Shown here piece after piece: positions 46,520 to 59,202 of a DNA stretch of 64,000 nucleotides. How positions within the stretch are numbered: the stretch's first letter is position 1; every line of letters begins with the position of its first letter. The notes under the pieces were generated by a model. That model saw nothing but the letters and a program-made list of their open reading frames with translations, made no database searches and had not been told where the DNA came from. Made by a program: the position numbers and the translations under genes. This stretch comes from Alectoria sarmentosa (lineage: Eukaryota; Ascomycota; Lecanoromycetes; Lecanorales; Parmeliaceae): the NCBI GenBank assembly GCA_009733775.1, contig WOGZ01000120.1, positions 1 through 64,000 on the forward strand, given 5' to 3'.

Positions 46520-47512
46520 TCAGTATCGCCTTTGAATTCCCTCCTTCATCGTGTCCTCGCTGGTGGTTGCAAACAATGCCGGTCTGCATCCCTCATCCCC
46601 GGGATCCTTCATGAACGGTCTAATCGTCTTCACCCCAACGTTTCCCATCGTCCCGTACGCATCCACAGCCCTGCTCTAGCTGATCCGTCGTGACCGCACT
46701 TGGATGCGTTGCATTGATCTACGGCCCGTCGTACCGGGCGCTTTGGAAACCGGGCTCGTTGTCAGCCATGCGTCGCACGAGGGCGCGCACGAAGAGGATC
46801 TGCGCGAGCTGGGTCCGAGGTCGGTGTTGATTTCGTCGAGGGAAGCGAATTGGGTGGAGGAGAGAAGAGCGTGGTGGAGGTCGGATGTTTGGAGGACGAG
46901 GCGGGCGTCGGGCGGAGATTGGAGATTGGATATTGGGGAGGAGGGTGAGGGCGAGGAGCATTTGGGATAGTCGGTTGGCTTGGAAGTGGGAGTCTGTGTG
47001 GCAGTGATGGGTGTTGGTGTTGGTTGTGCGTTCGCTGGGATGCGCCGAAAAGAGTCCGCACCTGCGCCGTCCGCCGTTTTGTTGTGCTTCCCGACAACCT
47101 TGGCCAGCGTTGCAGATGATGAGCTAAGTCGTTTGTCGATTACTTTGATGGTAGAGGTGTTCGGCGATTTGCCTGGCAGCATCAATCTGCTTCTCGCTCG
47201 TTCGTCAACTGCGCTCTGCAACTTCATCCGTCTTCTTCACCGCTTTCCAATCACACTCGACCCAGTGCGCCCTGCTTGCGTCGCCCATGCTTCTTGAACT
47301 CTTCTGTCGCTTCATCGGCATACTCCTCTTTCCGCGAATTCCTCTTTCTGCGATAGCAGTAGGGTCTTGGAGGCATTGTGCTGGAGAAGATGGGCCGTGA
47401 TGACGGATCCGATTCCTGCTGTGCCTTTGGTGACGATGTACACCTGATCAAGCAAGTCAGCGTTGTGGTTTTTGGCCATTTGAATGACGGGTAACTTTGG
47501 GCTGTCTGACAT
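46520..47512 (-). pseudogene. Short-chain dehydrogenase/reductase pseudogene
   Basis: From 47512 the frame reads MSDSPKLPV, then LLDQVYIVTKGTAGIG, the Rossmann TGxxxGxG region with Lys in place of the expected Gly, then VITAHLLQHNASKTLLLSQK. The frame then changes to EEYADEATEEFKKHG, again to HWVECDWKAVKKTDEVAE, and meets stops (including TGA near 47218). Further down, pieces FASLDEINTDLGP, QLAQILFVRALVRRMADNEP and INATHPSAVTTDQ, and finally VGVKTIRPFMKDPGDEGCRP to 46520, follow SDR order in different frames. The usual YxxxK catalytic pair is not recoverable. Several indels and stops make this a clear pseudogene. Confidence 0.75.
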
Positions 47513-49358
47513 ACTTTCCCACTGAGGTCTGGGAATGTCCTTGTTAGGGTCACATTCGTTTCCGGTGATCAGATGAGCCACTTTTGGACCGCTCGACTGG
47601 AGTGAGGAGACGTGGAGATGAAAGGGCTGGAATATGGTGTACGTTTGTCTCCCAATAAAAGAGGCATTGCAGGGTTGGTAGCTGAATAGTCGTGACAAGT
47701 CATGACGATACGAATAACGTCATAGACTACGAGTGCGATGGACCGATATAAAATGGTCTCTGCGATTCTGCTAAGAGCAGTGTCGAAAAGTACGGAACTA
47801 TTCGCCATCTACTCAGAAATTGTTACTGGACTGAAAAGGTCTGGTGACTGAGTGACGCTATGACGCTGGGCTCATGGACGGTTAGCTTCACAATGTCAAC
47901 AGCCAATAAGTGCAGGTTGAAAAGGAGAAGAGTTTTATCTAAACAAGGTGCTCGTGTACGAGTCTTGGGAGACGATGGCTTCTGGGAATGGTACCGCCAT
48001 TGTAGAAACGAAATGAAATGACAGAAGTCAATCCAAAAGAACAAGAAACTCCAAGGGGGGGGGGGAACGGCCAATCTGACGAGCAGCCAAAAGATGAATT
48101 CTTCATTCTCCAATGTACTCTGGGAGCGGCTTCGTAGGATTGGGTCAAGAGCGTCGTGTTAGGATTTCGGCGGCCCTCCCTGCCTGCCAAAGTTGATTAA
48201 CGCTACGGAGAGACAGAACATCCATCTAGCTCATACTCTACGTCGATATCATGTCTGCGATAGAATGAGGGATCCTCCCTCTCAGCTAGCAACTTCCTTC
48301 AGTTGGCGACTTCGGTGATTAGGGCCGCGCAGAGTCATTCAACACGGAGCCCAGGATTTTTGCACTGGATTAGGTATCTCCAAAAACCTTTTATATTTGG
48401 GAGTATCAAAACAGCGAGCTCAGGCAGAAGGAGAGACCAAGAAAATACACGCAAATGATAGAGCTGACCCTATCGAAAACAGACCAAGTCGGGGGCTGAT
48501 ATCCTGCGCTCTATTGAATTGCTTGTCCAACCTTCAAGACGCTCGAAAATTAGCATTCCAAAGTCTGCGCATGCTCTGGCATCAACATGCAGTCTTTACT
48601 TTCAAAGTCATACATATACTTGGACGTAACTCTGTGTAGATTTCAGTCGGTGCGCGGCCCACGGAGATTGTAGCGCTTGCGTGGCGAAATGAAATCACCG
48701 AAGAGTGCGTAAAGTACGTGAGCGAAGGCATGCCGCAGCGAGGTTGCAAATTGCAATGAAAAGGGCGGGTGAGAGAAGAAAGCAAGTCTCCATGTGGAAG
48801 GATCAAGATGTTGGTGCAGAATGGGGACGAATGAGAGCAAGATTGAGATAAGAGCTGCAGAGACAGCTTGCATGTACATGTACTCTACACGTCTTACGTA
48901 GCTAAAATACGGCCAAGCAGTCAGCATTTGCATTTGACTTTTCCAACATTTGCTCCAGGGAGAAGCCCGTTCCCACAACAGTGATACCTACCTTTGCTCC
49001 ATCGGTGTGACCGTGTAATTCTTTGGCTGGCCGTCGTCACACCGGCCGCGTGGCGCGCGAGCACTATCCACTTTGGAGATTGACGCAGGTCTCGAGAAGA
49101 AAAAGGACGAGAGTCAGGTCTACCACAGGACGCTGAGGAAAAAAAGAGCGCGCGCATTGCACTGCCACGAGTGCCACGGTGCCACAGTGCCCCACTCAAG
49201 ACTTTGCTGGCTCGAGCGGAAAAAGAATGTTCTCGACTAGTGACCACTGAAGAGGATAGCGCTTAAGAGTGGAAAGTAAGGGTAGGCTGCTCAGGTAACT
49301 GGGTACTGTAAGAAGCTTAATAACAATTAGAGGATGACCGTAGCAGAATACCTACCTA

Positions 49359-49391
49359 CTAAGGAGCAGGGTCCGGACCCCCGCTCCTTAG
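49359..49391. repeat. 33-bp near-perfect palindrome
   Basis: CTAAGGAGCAGGGTCC is followed directly by GGACCCCCGCTCCTTAG, its complement with one extra C and one mismatch. The centre is TCCGGA. It could be a footprint of a miniature element or a hairpin; it has no U-tract to be a terminator. Confidence 0.6.
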
Positions 49392-49771
49392 ATGTATCTA
49401 AAGAATGTTAACGTGAGGCTGGGAGCTGTTCATTCAGCTTTGCAAGGGTCTGCATGCACGTTGAAACTAGCAGCTAGAGGGTCGAAACCTGCCAAGTAAT
49501 CAAGTGGCTGGGATCGATCATCCATCGATGGGAGTTCCCGTGCTCTTTTTCTCTCTCTCTCTGAGACTCTCCTGTCACTCGCATCTAGACTTTGGGCCAA
49601 GCATCTCTCTCCGCAAAGGCTTTGGTTGCGCTGTGGCTGAGGCAAGATCAAGGGTCTAAGGGTCCAATTCACGCATCATCGTACATTTACTTTACTCCAT
49701 CCTCCATCGTGAGTGTGGGGCCTCGATCTTCAAATCCTCCCGACTATATTACATAGAACCGAGAGCACTGG

Positions 49772-49797
49772 ATAATAATAATAATAATAATAATAAT
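49772..49797. repeat. TAA trinucleotide microsatellite
   Basis: About eight to nine ATA/TAA units in a row, in non-coding sequence. Confidence 0.9.
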
Positions 49798-50244
49798 GCG
49801 AATGAGAGGAAGCAGAGCAATCGACCCTCATCCAAATTCTTGCATGACTTCTTCCCTCTTCCCCCCTTTTCTATCCTTTGTATCATTTGGGTCCAATCGA
49901 CTGAATTCCATTGGACAAAGAAAAGAGATTGCTGCCACAACCACACCACTGCTGCATGCGCCAAAGTGAATAAATAGTGGATTCATTAGGAGTAGGCAAT
50001 ACAAAACAGGGAAAGGCCCACTAGCATTCCCGCCATTCTTATCCCTCCCTCGCTCCATTTCTCACTACTCTCCCAAATCAACAATCGACAACAAGACCTA
50101 CCTACCTAACGATTGCATCTTCCAAACATCCATCACATACACAACATTTACCACTCCACCACCAATTCTCTCTCTCTGAGCCTTTTCACACCCGATTGCG
50201 AGTCACCTTTGTGTTGCTCTCTCTCCGAGAGATACTCGCCAACA

Positions 50245-53100
50245 ATGGACCAAGCCAGTTCAATTTACCACGCTGTCCTGCCGCGTTCGAGCGTACGTCA
50301 AAAAACTCATTATCGGCATCTCACAGCTCTTCCCCTGCTCGATGCTGACCGAAATTCTAGGCAGGCTCCTCGGCCTCAAGTAAAAATAACTCGGCCTCCC
50401 TTTCTCAACTAGTCTCTACCCTTGTACCGGTCTTGCTTGTCGCCGTCATCTTTACCTCTGCTTTCTTCTGTCTTCGACCCAAACTCAGGCGCAACTACTC
50501 GCCTAGAAGCCATCTCGGCTCACTTCGTCCGCAGTAAGTCGTCAAACCCTTTTCCTCCTATCCGAAAATGCATGAGGCTGATACTCTCTCTTCACAGGGA
50601 ACGATCTCCAGATCTTCCCAATGGCATGTTCAACTGGATTGGCGCTTTCAACAAGATCCCAGACAGCTATGTCCTCAACCACCACTCTCTCGATGGCTTC
50701 CTACTACTTCGATACCTTAAGATTTCTGTGGTCATCTGCTTTGTCGGCTGTCTCATGACATGGCCGGTCCTCTTCCCTGTCAATGCCACAGGCGGCGGAG
50801 GCCAGAAGCAATTGGACTTGCTCAGTTTCAGTAACGTCACGAACACCAAGAATCGTTTCTACGCCCACACTTTTATCGCCTGGATATTCTTCACTTTCGT
50901 GTTCTACGTCGTCATGCGTGAGAGCATCTATTATATTAACTTGCGTCAAGCGTACCTTCTCTCGCCGCTATATGCAAATCGAATGTCCTCCAGGACGGTT
51001 CTCTTAACCTCTGTGCCTAAAGATTATCTCGATGAGGGAAAGCTACGCCGGATGTTTGGGAAGCAAGTAAAGAACCTCTGGATTGCCAACGACTGTGACG
51101 AGATTGAGGACCTTGTCGAACAACGCGACGATGCTGCCATGAAGCTCGAAGCCGCAGAAACCAAGCTTGTCAAGATGTCGAACAAGGCTCGTCTGGAAGA
51201 GGCCAAGAAGGGTGCCCGCAACGAGGAAGGGGCTGAACTCACCACCAACGGTGTTGATGGCGAATCTGGCTCCGTAGCTGCTCGTTGGGTTCAGCCGAAA
51301 CAGCGACCTACTCATCGTCTCAAATTTCTGATTGGCAAAAAGGTTGACACCATCAACTGGTGCAGATCCGAACTCGAGCGCTTGATTCCCATGATTGATG
51401 CCAAGCAGGCGTCTTACCGTGCGGGAGAAGGCACATTCATTTGCTCTGTCTTCGTCGAGTTTTATACCCAGTCTGAGGCGCAAGCAGCGTATCAGAGCCT
51501 TGCCCATCACCAACCTTTGCATATGTCACCACGCTTTATTGGCATCAACCCGGAAGAAGTCATCTGGAAAAGCCTAAAGATCAATTGGGCGTCGAGAGTT
51601 GTTAGGAATATCGCTACCTCCGCTTTCGTCTTCGCGCTCATTATATTCTGGGCAATTCCCGTGGCTTTCGTCGGTATTCTGTCTAACATTTCATCTCTTA
51701 CGAAAGGCTCCCCTGGGAAGAAGCCGCTGCTTCCATGGCTCAGCTTCATTAACAACATTCCACCGGTCATTCTCGGGCTTGTCCAGGGCCTTCTACCTGT
51801 CATCCTACTTGCAGTATTGATGATGTTACTGCCCATCATTTTGAGAAAGATGGCGGCGATGGCTGGGAAACCATCTCTTTCAAGCGTCGAGCTCCGAGTG
51901 CAAAATACTTACTTCTTGTTCCTGGTGATCCAGGTGTTCTTGGTGACAACTGTAACATCGTCCGCCTCGGCCTCAGCCATCGAGATCATTCAAAATCCTT
52001 CCTCGGTCACTTCTCTCCTAGGCAAAGACCTTCCCAAAGCCTCCAACTTCTACATTTCCTACTTCATTCTCCAAGGCCTGATCATCAGTTCGGGTGCTGT
52101 GTTGCAATTAGTTGGGGTGATTTTGTTCAAGATCTTGGGCAAATTCCTTGATAGCACGCCGAGGAAGATGTATAAAAGATTTTCCACACTCTCCGGACTT
52201 GGTTGGGGCACCGTTTTTCCTTCCTACACGCTCCTGACTACTATTGGTGAGTGATTATATCGTTATCACATGTGTTGCACAGCTAATGCCTTGATAGCAA
52301 TCACCTACTCGATCATTGCTCCGCTGATCTTGGGATTTGCAACCATAGGCCTTTCTCTGATCTACCTGGCTTATCGTTACAACATGCTGTACGTCTTTAA
52401 CGCCACCATCGATACCCAAGGTCTCGTCTACCCACGCGCTCTGCAACAGACAACAACTGGAGTCTACCTCTCCATCATCTGTCTGATCGGACTCCTTGCT
52501 ATCAAAACCGCCACAGGCCCCTTGATCTTGATGATCATCTACCTTATTTTTCTTGTCTTGTTCCATTTCTCCCTGAATTCGGCCATTGACCCATTGCTCA
52601 TGTACCTGCCAAAATCACTCCAAGCGGAAGAAGAGTCTCTTCTCTCCCTTGAAGACGGCAACATCAACGGCGGTCCCATAGCCGAAAAGAAAGGCGTCCA
52701 TGCCACTGCTATTGGAGTGACTGGTGACAGCACCCATACCAACGGCAAAGACCTTCCGGCCGCACCCCACAAGAAGCCCAACTTCATCACTAAATTCCTT
52801 TATCCGCAGATATACTCGGACTACCAGACTCTACGCCGCCTTGTACCTCGAGGTTTTGCGGAAATCGAATATGCTTCTGAGGTCGAGCGTGATGCTTTCT
52901 ATCATCCTGCCATCTCGAGCCCTACACCTCTCCTGTGGATTCCTAGAGATGAGATGGGCGTTAGTAGGCAGGAATGCCGCCACTCAAGCAAGGCCATTCC
53001 CATGACCGACGAGGGAGCTGCGTTCGATGAGAAGGGCAACATGGTGTGGGATCACGAGACCGCAAGACCTCCCATCTACCAAGAGAAGATTTACTACTGA
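50245..53100 (+). CDS. CSC1/OSCA-type osmosensitive cation channel (DUF221)
   Basis: Four exons: 50245-50292, 50361-50533, 50598-52246, 52298-53100, total 890 residues. Exon 2 encodes the first membrane helix (LVPVLLVAVIFTSAFFCLRP). Family hallmarks follow: NGMFNWIGAFNKIPDSYVLN, YYINLRQAYLLSPLYANRMS and SRTVLLTSVPKDYLDEGKLR (the RNA-recognition-like cytosolic domain), then a bundle of about nine further membrane helices. The protein belongs to the TMEM63/OSCA group; the closest yeast relatives would be RSN1, PHM7 and CSC1. These form Ca-permeable channels opened by osmotic or mechanical stress at the plasma membrane. The C-terminal tail is hydrophilic and the frame is intact. Confidence 0.92.
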
Positions 53101-53532
53101 TTGTTATTTGTGCTTCGAGGATACCGAGACTGGCATCCTTATTTCAGCGTGATACCCTTTCTTGATTATTGATCATGTCAGAAACTTCGTGCGGTTGGAA
53201 AGGGAGATACACGAACAGCGAGAAGCACTTGATACCACTTTTCATTTTTTGGGCAGCCTTAACGAAATAGCTTTCTTGACGTAAACTGTTTTAATACATG
53301 AGCAGGTAGAATCAAGCAATTCATAATCTCTCCGGCTGCTCAATTTCTCAACCCTTGGATCAGCTCTTAATATATGCGGTCTCGTCACCTGCCTTCTCTG
53401 TGCTTCCACGGTTGACGCAGTAATGTTGTGCCAATTTATTGTTTCTGCATCCGTAGCTAACACGAATGAAAATTACATCCTTTGGGGTATCTCCAGTAAA
53501 TCCAGGTTCGTCATCATATCATGTAAACACGC
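53101..53532. other. Convergent 3' region
   Basis: A short spacer between the ends of the channel gene (+) and the mannosyltransferase gene (-). Nothing else visible. Confidence 0.4.
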
Positions 53533-55057
53533 TCAATTGTACAAAAACTTATACACCCTCCCAATCTTCTTGCACACGTTCGACTTGTTCTCCCACGCGC
53601 TGAAAGCATGCTCCAAATGACAGCCCGTGTACAGCGTCTCCGCCCACACCTGCTTCTCCACGTCCCGTCCGAACCTCTCGACCATCGGCTTCGTTTCGCC
53701 CCACATGCGCTGGCTCCTGATTTCGTTGTTGAAGCGGTCGCTCATCTCCGACGCGTCCAGCTTGTACGTGTTGGCGTGCAGAAAGGCCGGCCGGTGGGGC
53801 AGCATCTTTTGGCCGTGGTGGTGGTGGTGGTCGTCGTCGTCGTCTTCGGGATTGTGCTGGACCCTTGCGGCGCTCTTGAACTGCTTATCGTGGAATTGCG
53901 TGTAGCCCAGCGTTTCGATCTTGGCGGTCACGGTGTGGAAGGAGGCGTTCAGGCTCATGGCCGCCGCGAGGTAGGTCTCCTTGTCCGTTTCTCGGTCTCC
54001 TCCTCCTTCGCCGGCTGGGATCTGGGAGAGGAGCTTGTAGTAGTGGGAGGGTCCGTAGTAGTTGTAGTAGAGTATCAGGAGCAAGGTCGGTGCGTGCTTG
54101 CCCTTTGACAGGAGCAGCTGGCCCGCGTCGGAAGCTGCCCGTTCCGAGGTTGGAGGTATGGGCTGCGAGGAGATGTCGTAGTATTTGGGGGAGGCGGTGT
54201 TGGCCCACTTTAGAATCATCAGCTTGAGAAAGGGATGTTGGGATGCGTGCCGGAGTTACACGTACGTAATCAGGCCAGCTCACGAAGCCTTTGGACAAGA
54301 AGGGCTCCGAGTTCAGAAAGTGCTCGGGCTGCTCGAGGGGAATGTTGTCGGCATCGAGCAACAGTACGTCGTCAAATGAGGAAAGAGCCAACGCCAGAGC
54401 CTTCAGTTGGTATCTCGACCACTTCAGCCGCTCGGGCACAGCTTCCAGGACCTCGGACAGGATCATGCACGTTGCGTTCATGGGCGGGAGCACAATCTCG
54501 CAAACCTCCTTCTCGTACTTGTCCTTTGACTCCATGAAGACCTCAACGGGCAACACCGACCCCGTCCGCCGCAACATCCTCAGCGACACCAGAAACACCG
54601 GCAGCAGAGCGCCCGACGCCGCGACGGCGATGCCCCGCGTGCCATTCGCGTACGGTAGCCGTTGCGCCAGCTCCGGGATCCGAGACACGAAGCGCGCGTG
54701 GGCGTCCCGCATCCTGTCGACGTCCTGCTGCGGCATTGGCAGCAGGTCCGGGCGGAAGTCGAACCCTTTGGCCAGGCTGGCGAAGTCGTTGAGAGGTGGT
54801 GGTGCTTCGACGAGCTCGGTCGGGAGGGAGCAGTCGGGCTTCGCTTCGACGAGGGCGCGGGAGGCGCGGTCCCAGAATTCGACGTGGCCGGGCTGGAAGG
54901 GCGAGGGGGGGATTCCATCATCGGCCGAGGTCCCATTGTTGGCTGCTGTGAAAGGGTGGTGTAGCCATCCGAGGTGGCCTCTGAAGAAGACGAGCCAGAC
55001 CAGGCTAAAGAGCAGGGACGGGAGCACGATTGTCCTGCGCCTGCGAATACTGATCAT
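53533..55057 (-). CDS. Golgi alpha-1,2-mannosyltransferase, MNN2-type (GT71)
   Basis: Two exons (55057-54266 and 54207-53533; donor GTACGT) give 488 residues. The N-terminus is basic with one membrane anchor (TIVLPSLLFSLVWLVFFRG), a type II Golgi topology. The catalytic part has GIAVAASGALLPVFLVSLRM, the DxD-containing DDVLLLDADNIPLEQPEHFL and FLSKGFVSWPDYWANTASPK, spanning the intron in phase. A third block, LLLILYYNYYGPSHYYKLLS, follows. Family enzymes add alpha-1,2-mannose branches to cell-wall mannans from GDP-mannose. An Asp5-His5 run (DDDDDHHHHHGQ) near the C-terminus is a lineage-specific low-complexity insert. Exons are GC-rich compared with neighbours. Confidence 0.88.
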
Positions 55058-55548
55058 GCTGCCTGAGGGTTGGTATGTTCATGATGGGAATGTGGAGGGG
55101 GGGTTAGCATGCCCTGAGAATCCCAAGGGCGTAGAGGCTTGGAGTTTTGTACTGTGGTTGGGCTCATTGCGTTCTCCAGAGGCGCCAAGACCAGATATGC
55201 GTTTCAGCCTTACGACATAGGCTTAGGTACAAGCCACTGATGCCAGCGAGATGGATCATTTGGATCATTATCGACCCATACTACCTAGCACAGTTGGCGT
55301 CGAAATATTCTGGAGGCGAAGAGATGCAAAGAGCTGGGTGGCTATGGATATTTCCAGCTGCTCAGAAAAACCTTTGGAGGGTGAGAACTTAATTTACAGT
55401 TCTGAAATTGACAGACACTCCAGGGTCCCGCCTGCTATCAAGGCATGATCCCATCCAAACGCTGATTTCCAGATGCTCGTATGCTCTTGATCCCCAGCGA
55501 TACGGGCCATTGACCTGCCAAACGCCAACATATCTGGCCATGAGTCCG
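55058..55548. other. Spacer between MCM6 and mannosyltransferase genes
   Basis: Promoter and leader of the mannosyltransferase gene plus the 3' end of MCM6. No conserved ORF. Confidence 0.4.
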
Positions 55549-58500
55549 TCACATTTCCTCCACAGCGCAATTAGGATGCAGGACATACACAACCTTCTCT
55601 GCATCTCTTGAGCTTCCTTCATCACCGTCAAGACCTTCTCCTCGTATCTGCATGAAGATGTTATCCTGCATTATTGATTAGCAGACAGTTCCTGCGCTTA
55701 TCAGAAATCGTTGAACATACCTTCACCATCCGCTTGATCACTTTTCTTGCCAACTCTTTCTCCTCTTCTGCCTCTTCGACGCTGTTGAGCTCTTCTTCTT
55801 TCTGCTCAAGATACCAAGTCAACAGCTCTTCGTGCTCTACACCCTCACCAGTCGTCATTTCATCCTCGTTCACTCTCCGCACTAGCATATTGAGAATGGC
55901 CATGTACTTGTCGTACGTGATCTTGGTTCTTCGGCTCTGGGGTGCAGGCGTTTGTGATGCTCTACCGGCCGCCCCATCACGACCGTCGTCGCCATCCTGG
56001 TCATCGTCATCGCCGTCAGCCATTGGAGAGTCGCCGTCTCGGTCAGGGCTGTCGGCGTGCCCGTTGGCGGTGCCATTGTTGAGAACCTCGTCTTCGTCAT
56101 CCTCAACCTCCACATCATCCTTCTCAACGCTGATGATGCTCTGGCGCAGGAGATTGAAAGCCTCTCTGACGAAATTGGGCGACACATCATCCACGCAGTT
56201 GGCTTTTGCAATGGCTTCGCTCAAGCGAATCATACTCTCCAATTGCCTGACAGTGATGCGGTAGCTGTTCCTTCCAATGCCGCCTTGGGCATCATCAGCT
56301 CGGAGCTCTTTGTACTTTTCCACCAGCAGCGATTTAGCTTCAGGAGTAAACTCTGGCTTGAATGTCCTTGCGAAGCGGATGTAGCGCTGCAATTGCTCCG
56401 TGGTGAATTCAGGCTGCACTGCGTCATCTCGCAACATGTGAATATTGACAATGTGTTCTGCAAGATGCCGATCGACGCTCTCGTTGCACTCGTCTAGGAT
56501 CACGAAGAACAAGTCAAAACGACTCATGATTGGTGCGCTCATGTTGATGTTCGCCCTCAGCGTCGTCTTCCGATTGTACCGTCCCCCCACTGGATTAGCT
56601 GCAGCAAGAATACTCGTCCTAGCGTTCAAGGTTGCTTGAATACCAGCTTTGGCAATCGAGATCGTCTGTTGTTCCATAGCTTCATGGATGGCTACTTGGT
56701 CGCCGATGTCCATCTTGTCAAATTCATCAATAGCACAGATGCCATTATCCGCAAGCATGAGAGCACCAGCTTCGATGGTGAATTCGCCAGTCTCCTCATC
56801 CTTAACCACGGCTGCTGTGAGACCGGCTGCGGAGGAGGCCTTACCAGAGGTGTAGACTGCGCGAGGGAGGAAGGAGCAGATGTATCTAGGGTCATTTTAG
56901 TCTCAAGCTTCGGGGAATCCAGAAATGCAGGCAGGACTTACTTGAGGAATTGACTCTTGCTGGTACTTGGATCACCAACAATACAGATGTTCAAGTCTCC
57001 TCTCAACTGCATGCCTTCTGGTGTGACTTTGCTGACACCTCCCATGAGCTGAAGTAGCAGACCTTTCTTGACTATCTCATGACCGTAAACCATCGGCGCC
57101 AGGGAGTTGACCAGCCTCGAGTAGATGTGGTCGCTATGCACCATCTGCTTCAGATCCTCAATCTCGGAGGATGTCAATGACTGCAGGTATGCATCCTGGG
57201 CGTGATCTCCCGAGTCCTGAGGGTCGATGCTGGCAGTCTGGTTCAGGGAGGCTAGAATGTTCCCGGCTTGCCCGTTGAGTTGTTGGTTGGCTGCCTGTCC
57301 TGGCGTCGAAGTATCGGGTGTTACCATGCATGATAGGAACGCCATTCTGTACGTCAAATCCCGGACTCCAAGCGCTTTGAGCCCCGTAACTCCACTCCCT
57401 CCTGCGTCGCCTCCTCTCGGTGCGTTTCGATTATCTCTTGTGGCTTCTGGTCGGACGCCTGGAAGGCCAAGCTGGCTCACATCTGGCACGACAATCAATG
57501 TTCCTGTAAAGACGCACTTCTCTCCTGCCTTCGCTCGGTCCACGATTTCTCCTCGTAGGATCACATCCATTGTTCGAGGCATGCTTCCTGTGGGTATCTC
57601 TGAGCTATTCTCTTGTATTCTGACCTTCTGCCAATCCACGAATGTGCTTTGCCGGATATCCAGACGCCAACCTTGCCGATTCCCACACGTCAGATTGGGG
57701 CATTGTGTGGGCTCGGTGTATCTGAAGGTCTGCTCGACATTGGAGATTACTGTGCGACAACCTTCGCAGATGAAAGTAGCCAGGTAAAGCTCGGGCCGTA
57801 CTTCTGATGTTCTTGTGACGGTGCCTGATATGGAGAGTAGCTTGCCGACGGAGGCAGTTCGTAGCTGCCGTATCCTCGAAATCAGAGGTAGGTTGTAAAA
57901 CGCCAATGTAAACAGCTTATCCGTCTGCTGGTTCGTGGTCCTTGACCCTTGGGTCTCGGCCTGACTGACTCCATTGCCCGCAATGGACGTCCCAGTCTGC
58001 GACGAAGCGCTTGTAGGCTGCCTGTGTTCCTTGAAATACCGCGACTCGTATTTCGCGATCAGATTGTGCAGAGCTCGTGTGAGGAAGGGAAGGTATCGGT
58101 AGTAGTCGTTTGCGATGGCGTTCGCTAGGGTCTGGTTCTGCAATGAGAGGAGATGTTGGAAATCGACGTAGAGGGTGGAGAGATTGTAGATCCGGAGACC
58201 GTGAATTTGGGCAACGTAGTATTTGTCGCTTGTCACTGCGCTCGATGGTGGAGCGCCGGATGATGTAATTTCCTCGATGAATCTGGAAGCATCAGCTGTG
58301 CTCTGTCTGCCTGGCCGTCAAGGCTACGCACTGGTCAAGGAAGTTCTCAAATTCCTCCGCGACTTTCTCACCCACCCGGTCCACTACCTTGGGCACGGCT
58401 CGTGCCATGGGATCTCGAGGCCTGTTCCGATCTGTGCCTCGGACGCCCACAATCTCGTCATCTGGGAAGCCTTCGACATCGCTGAGCGCCCCATTGCTCT

Positions 58501-58633
58501 CGGAAGGTGGTATTGACGACCGCCGCGCATTTCGACCGTTGACCAATTTTGGGGCACCATTTTTGCGGGAGCCTGCTACGAGGTCGAGATCTGCATTGTC
58601 AGAAGTTAAAAGACCGTCGACGATTGAAGACAT
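55549..58633 (-). CDS. MCM6: DNA replication licensing factor MCM6
   Basis: Four exons: 58633-58332, 58282-56942, 56885-55721, 55665-55549, total 974 residues. A zinc-finger region (FICEGCRTVISNVEQ, then TQCPNLTCGNR) precedes the AAA+ core. The core has Walker A GDPSTSKSQFLK ending exactly at the intron 2 join,-Walker B CAIDEFDKMD, and the arginine finger MSRFDLFFVI. The last exon supplies DNIFMQIRGEG and VVYVLHPNCAVEEM, which matches the MCM6 winged-helix end. An acidic insert (EDDEDEVLNNGT and following) lies before it. Mcm6 is a subunit of the MCM2-7 replicative helicase. The intron at 56941-56886 falls inside the P-loop segment. Confidence 0.95.
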
Positions 58634-59202
58634 GTTTGCGAAGGCTACAGTAATAGAAAAAAGCAGTGTGTGATGGGTGGTCTTTTACAATTTGGAGGGG
58701 AGAAGTGCAAGGTAACGCGTTCCTGACGCCCTTCACGCGTGTTATCTAAAGTGGTTTTCTATTTTGGGACCAGTGTGCTCAAGATAAGATTAAGTTAGCG
58801 GAGAGTTTCTGCCAATTTAGCTACTTGTATTTGTATGAATTGCAGCTGTAATAAGTCACATATGCATTGCACTGATTCGTTTGATCAATTCTATTGGTGC
58901 TATGTAAAAGGCAAGATCGTAAGTATCGTAGCAGCAGATAACGTAGGAAGCCGGCCTCCGTTGCCAAGGTTGACTACCGCCATGAAGCTGAGTATTTGGC
59001 CACAAGGGCCGCAACAGAATTTGCAATGTCGTTGAGTCGGTGCGGCCAACGCGATGAAATGGTAGGAGATGCTGCGAAAACGCGGTAAATAGTGCGAGTG
59101 CTGCGTGTAAGATCCTGGAAAAGCGTGCTGTGCTGTGGTAGGAAGCTCAAAAGAAAAGGAATTCGCCCATCTGTCAAAGACCAAATGCTGTCCTGGCTGC
59201 AT
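58634..59202. other. Spacer between two minus-strand genes
   Basis: Promoter and leader of MCM6 and 3' flank of the SNF2/RING gene. Only short ORFs. Nothing else visible. Confidence 0.4.

Larger units (their letters stand above)
47560..50244. other. Gene-poor 2.7 kb region
   Basis: Only short ORFs on both strands. It includes a G run at 48055-48066, a short strong palindrome at 49359-49391 and a TAA microsatellite. The last 300 bp is pyrimidine-rich and is probably the promoter and leader of the CSC1-type gene. Confidence 0.45.

Noticed and set aside
54291..55220. A 309-codon plus-strand ORF.
   Set aside because: Antisense to the GC-rich mannosyltransferase exon; composition artefact.
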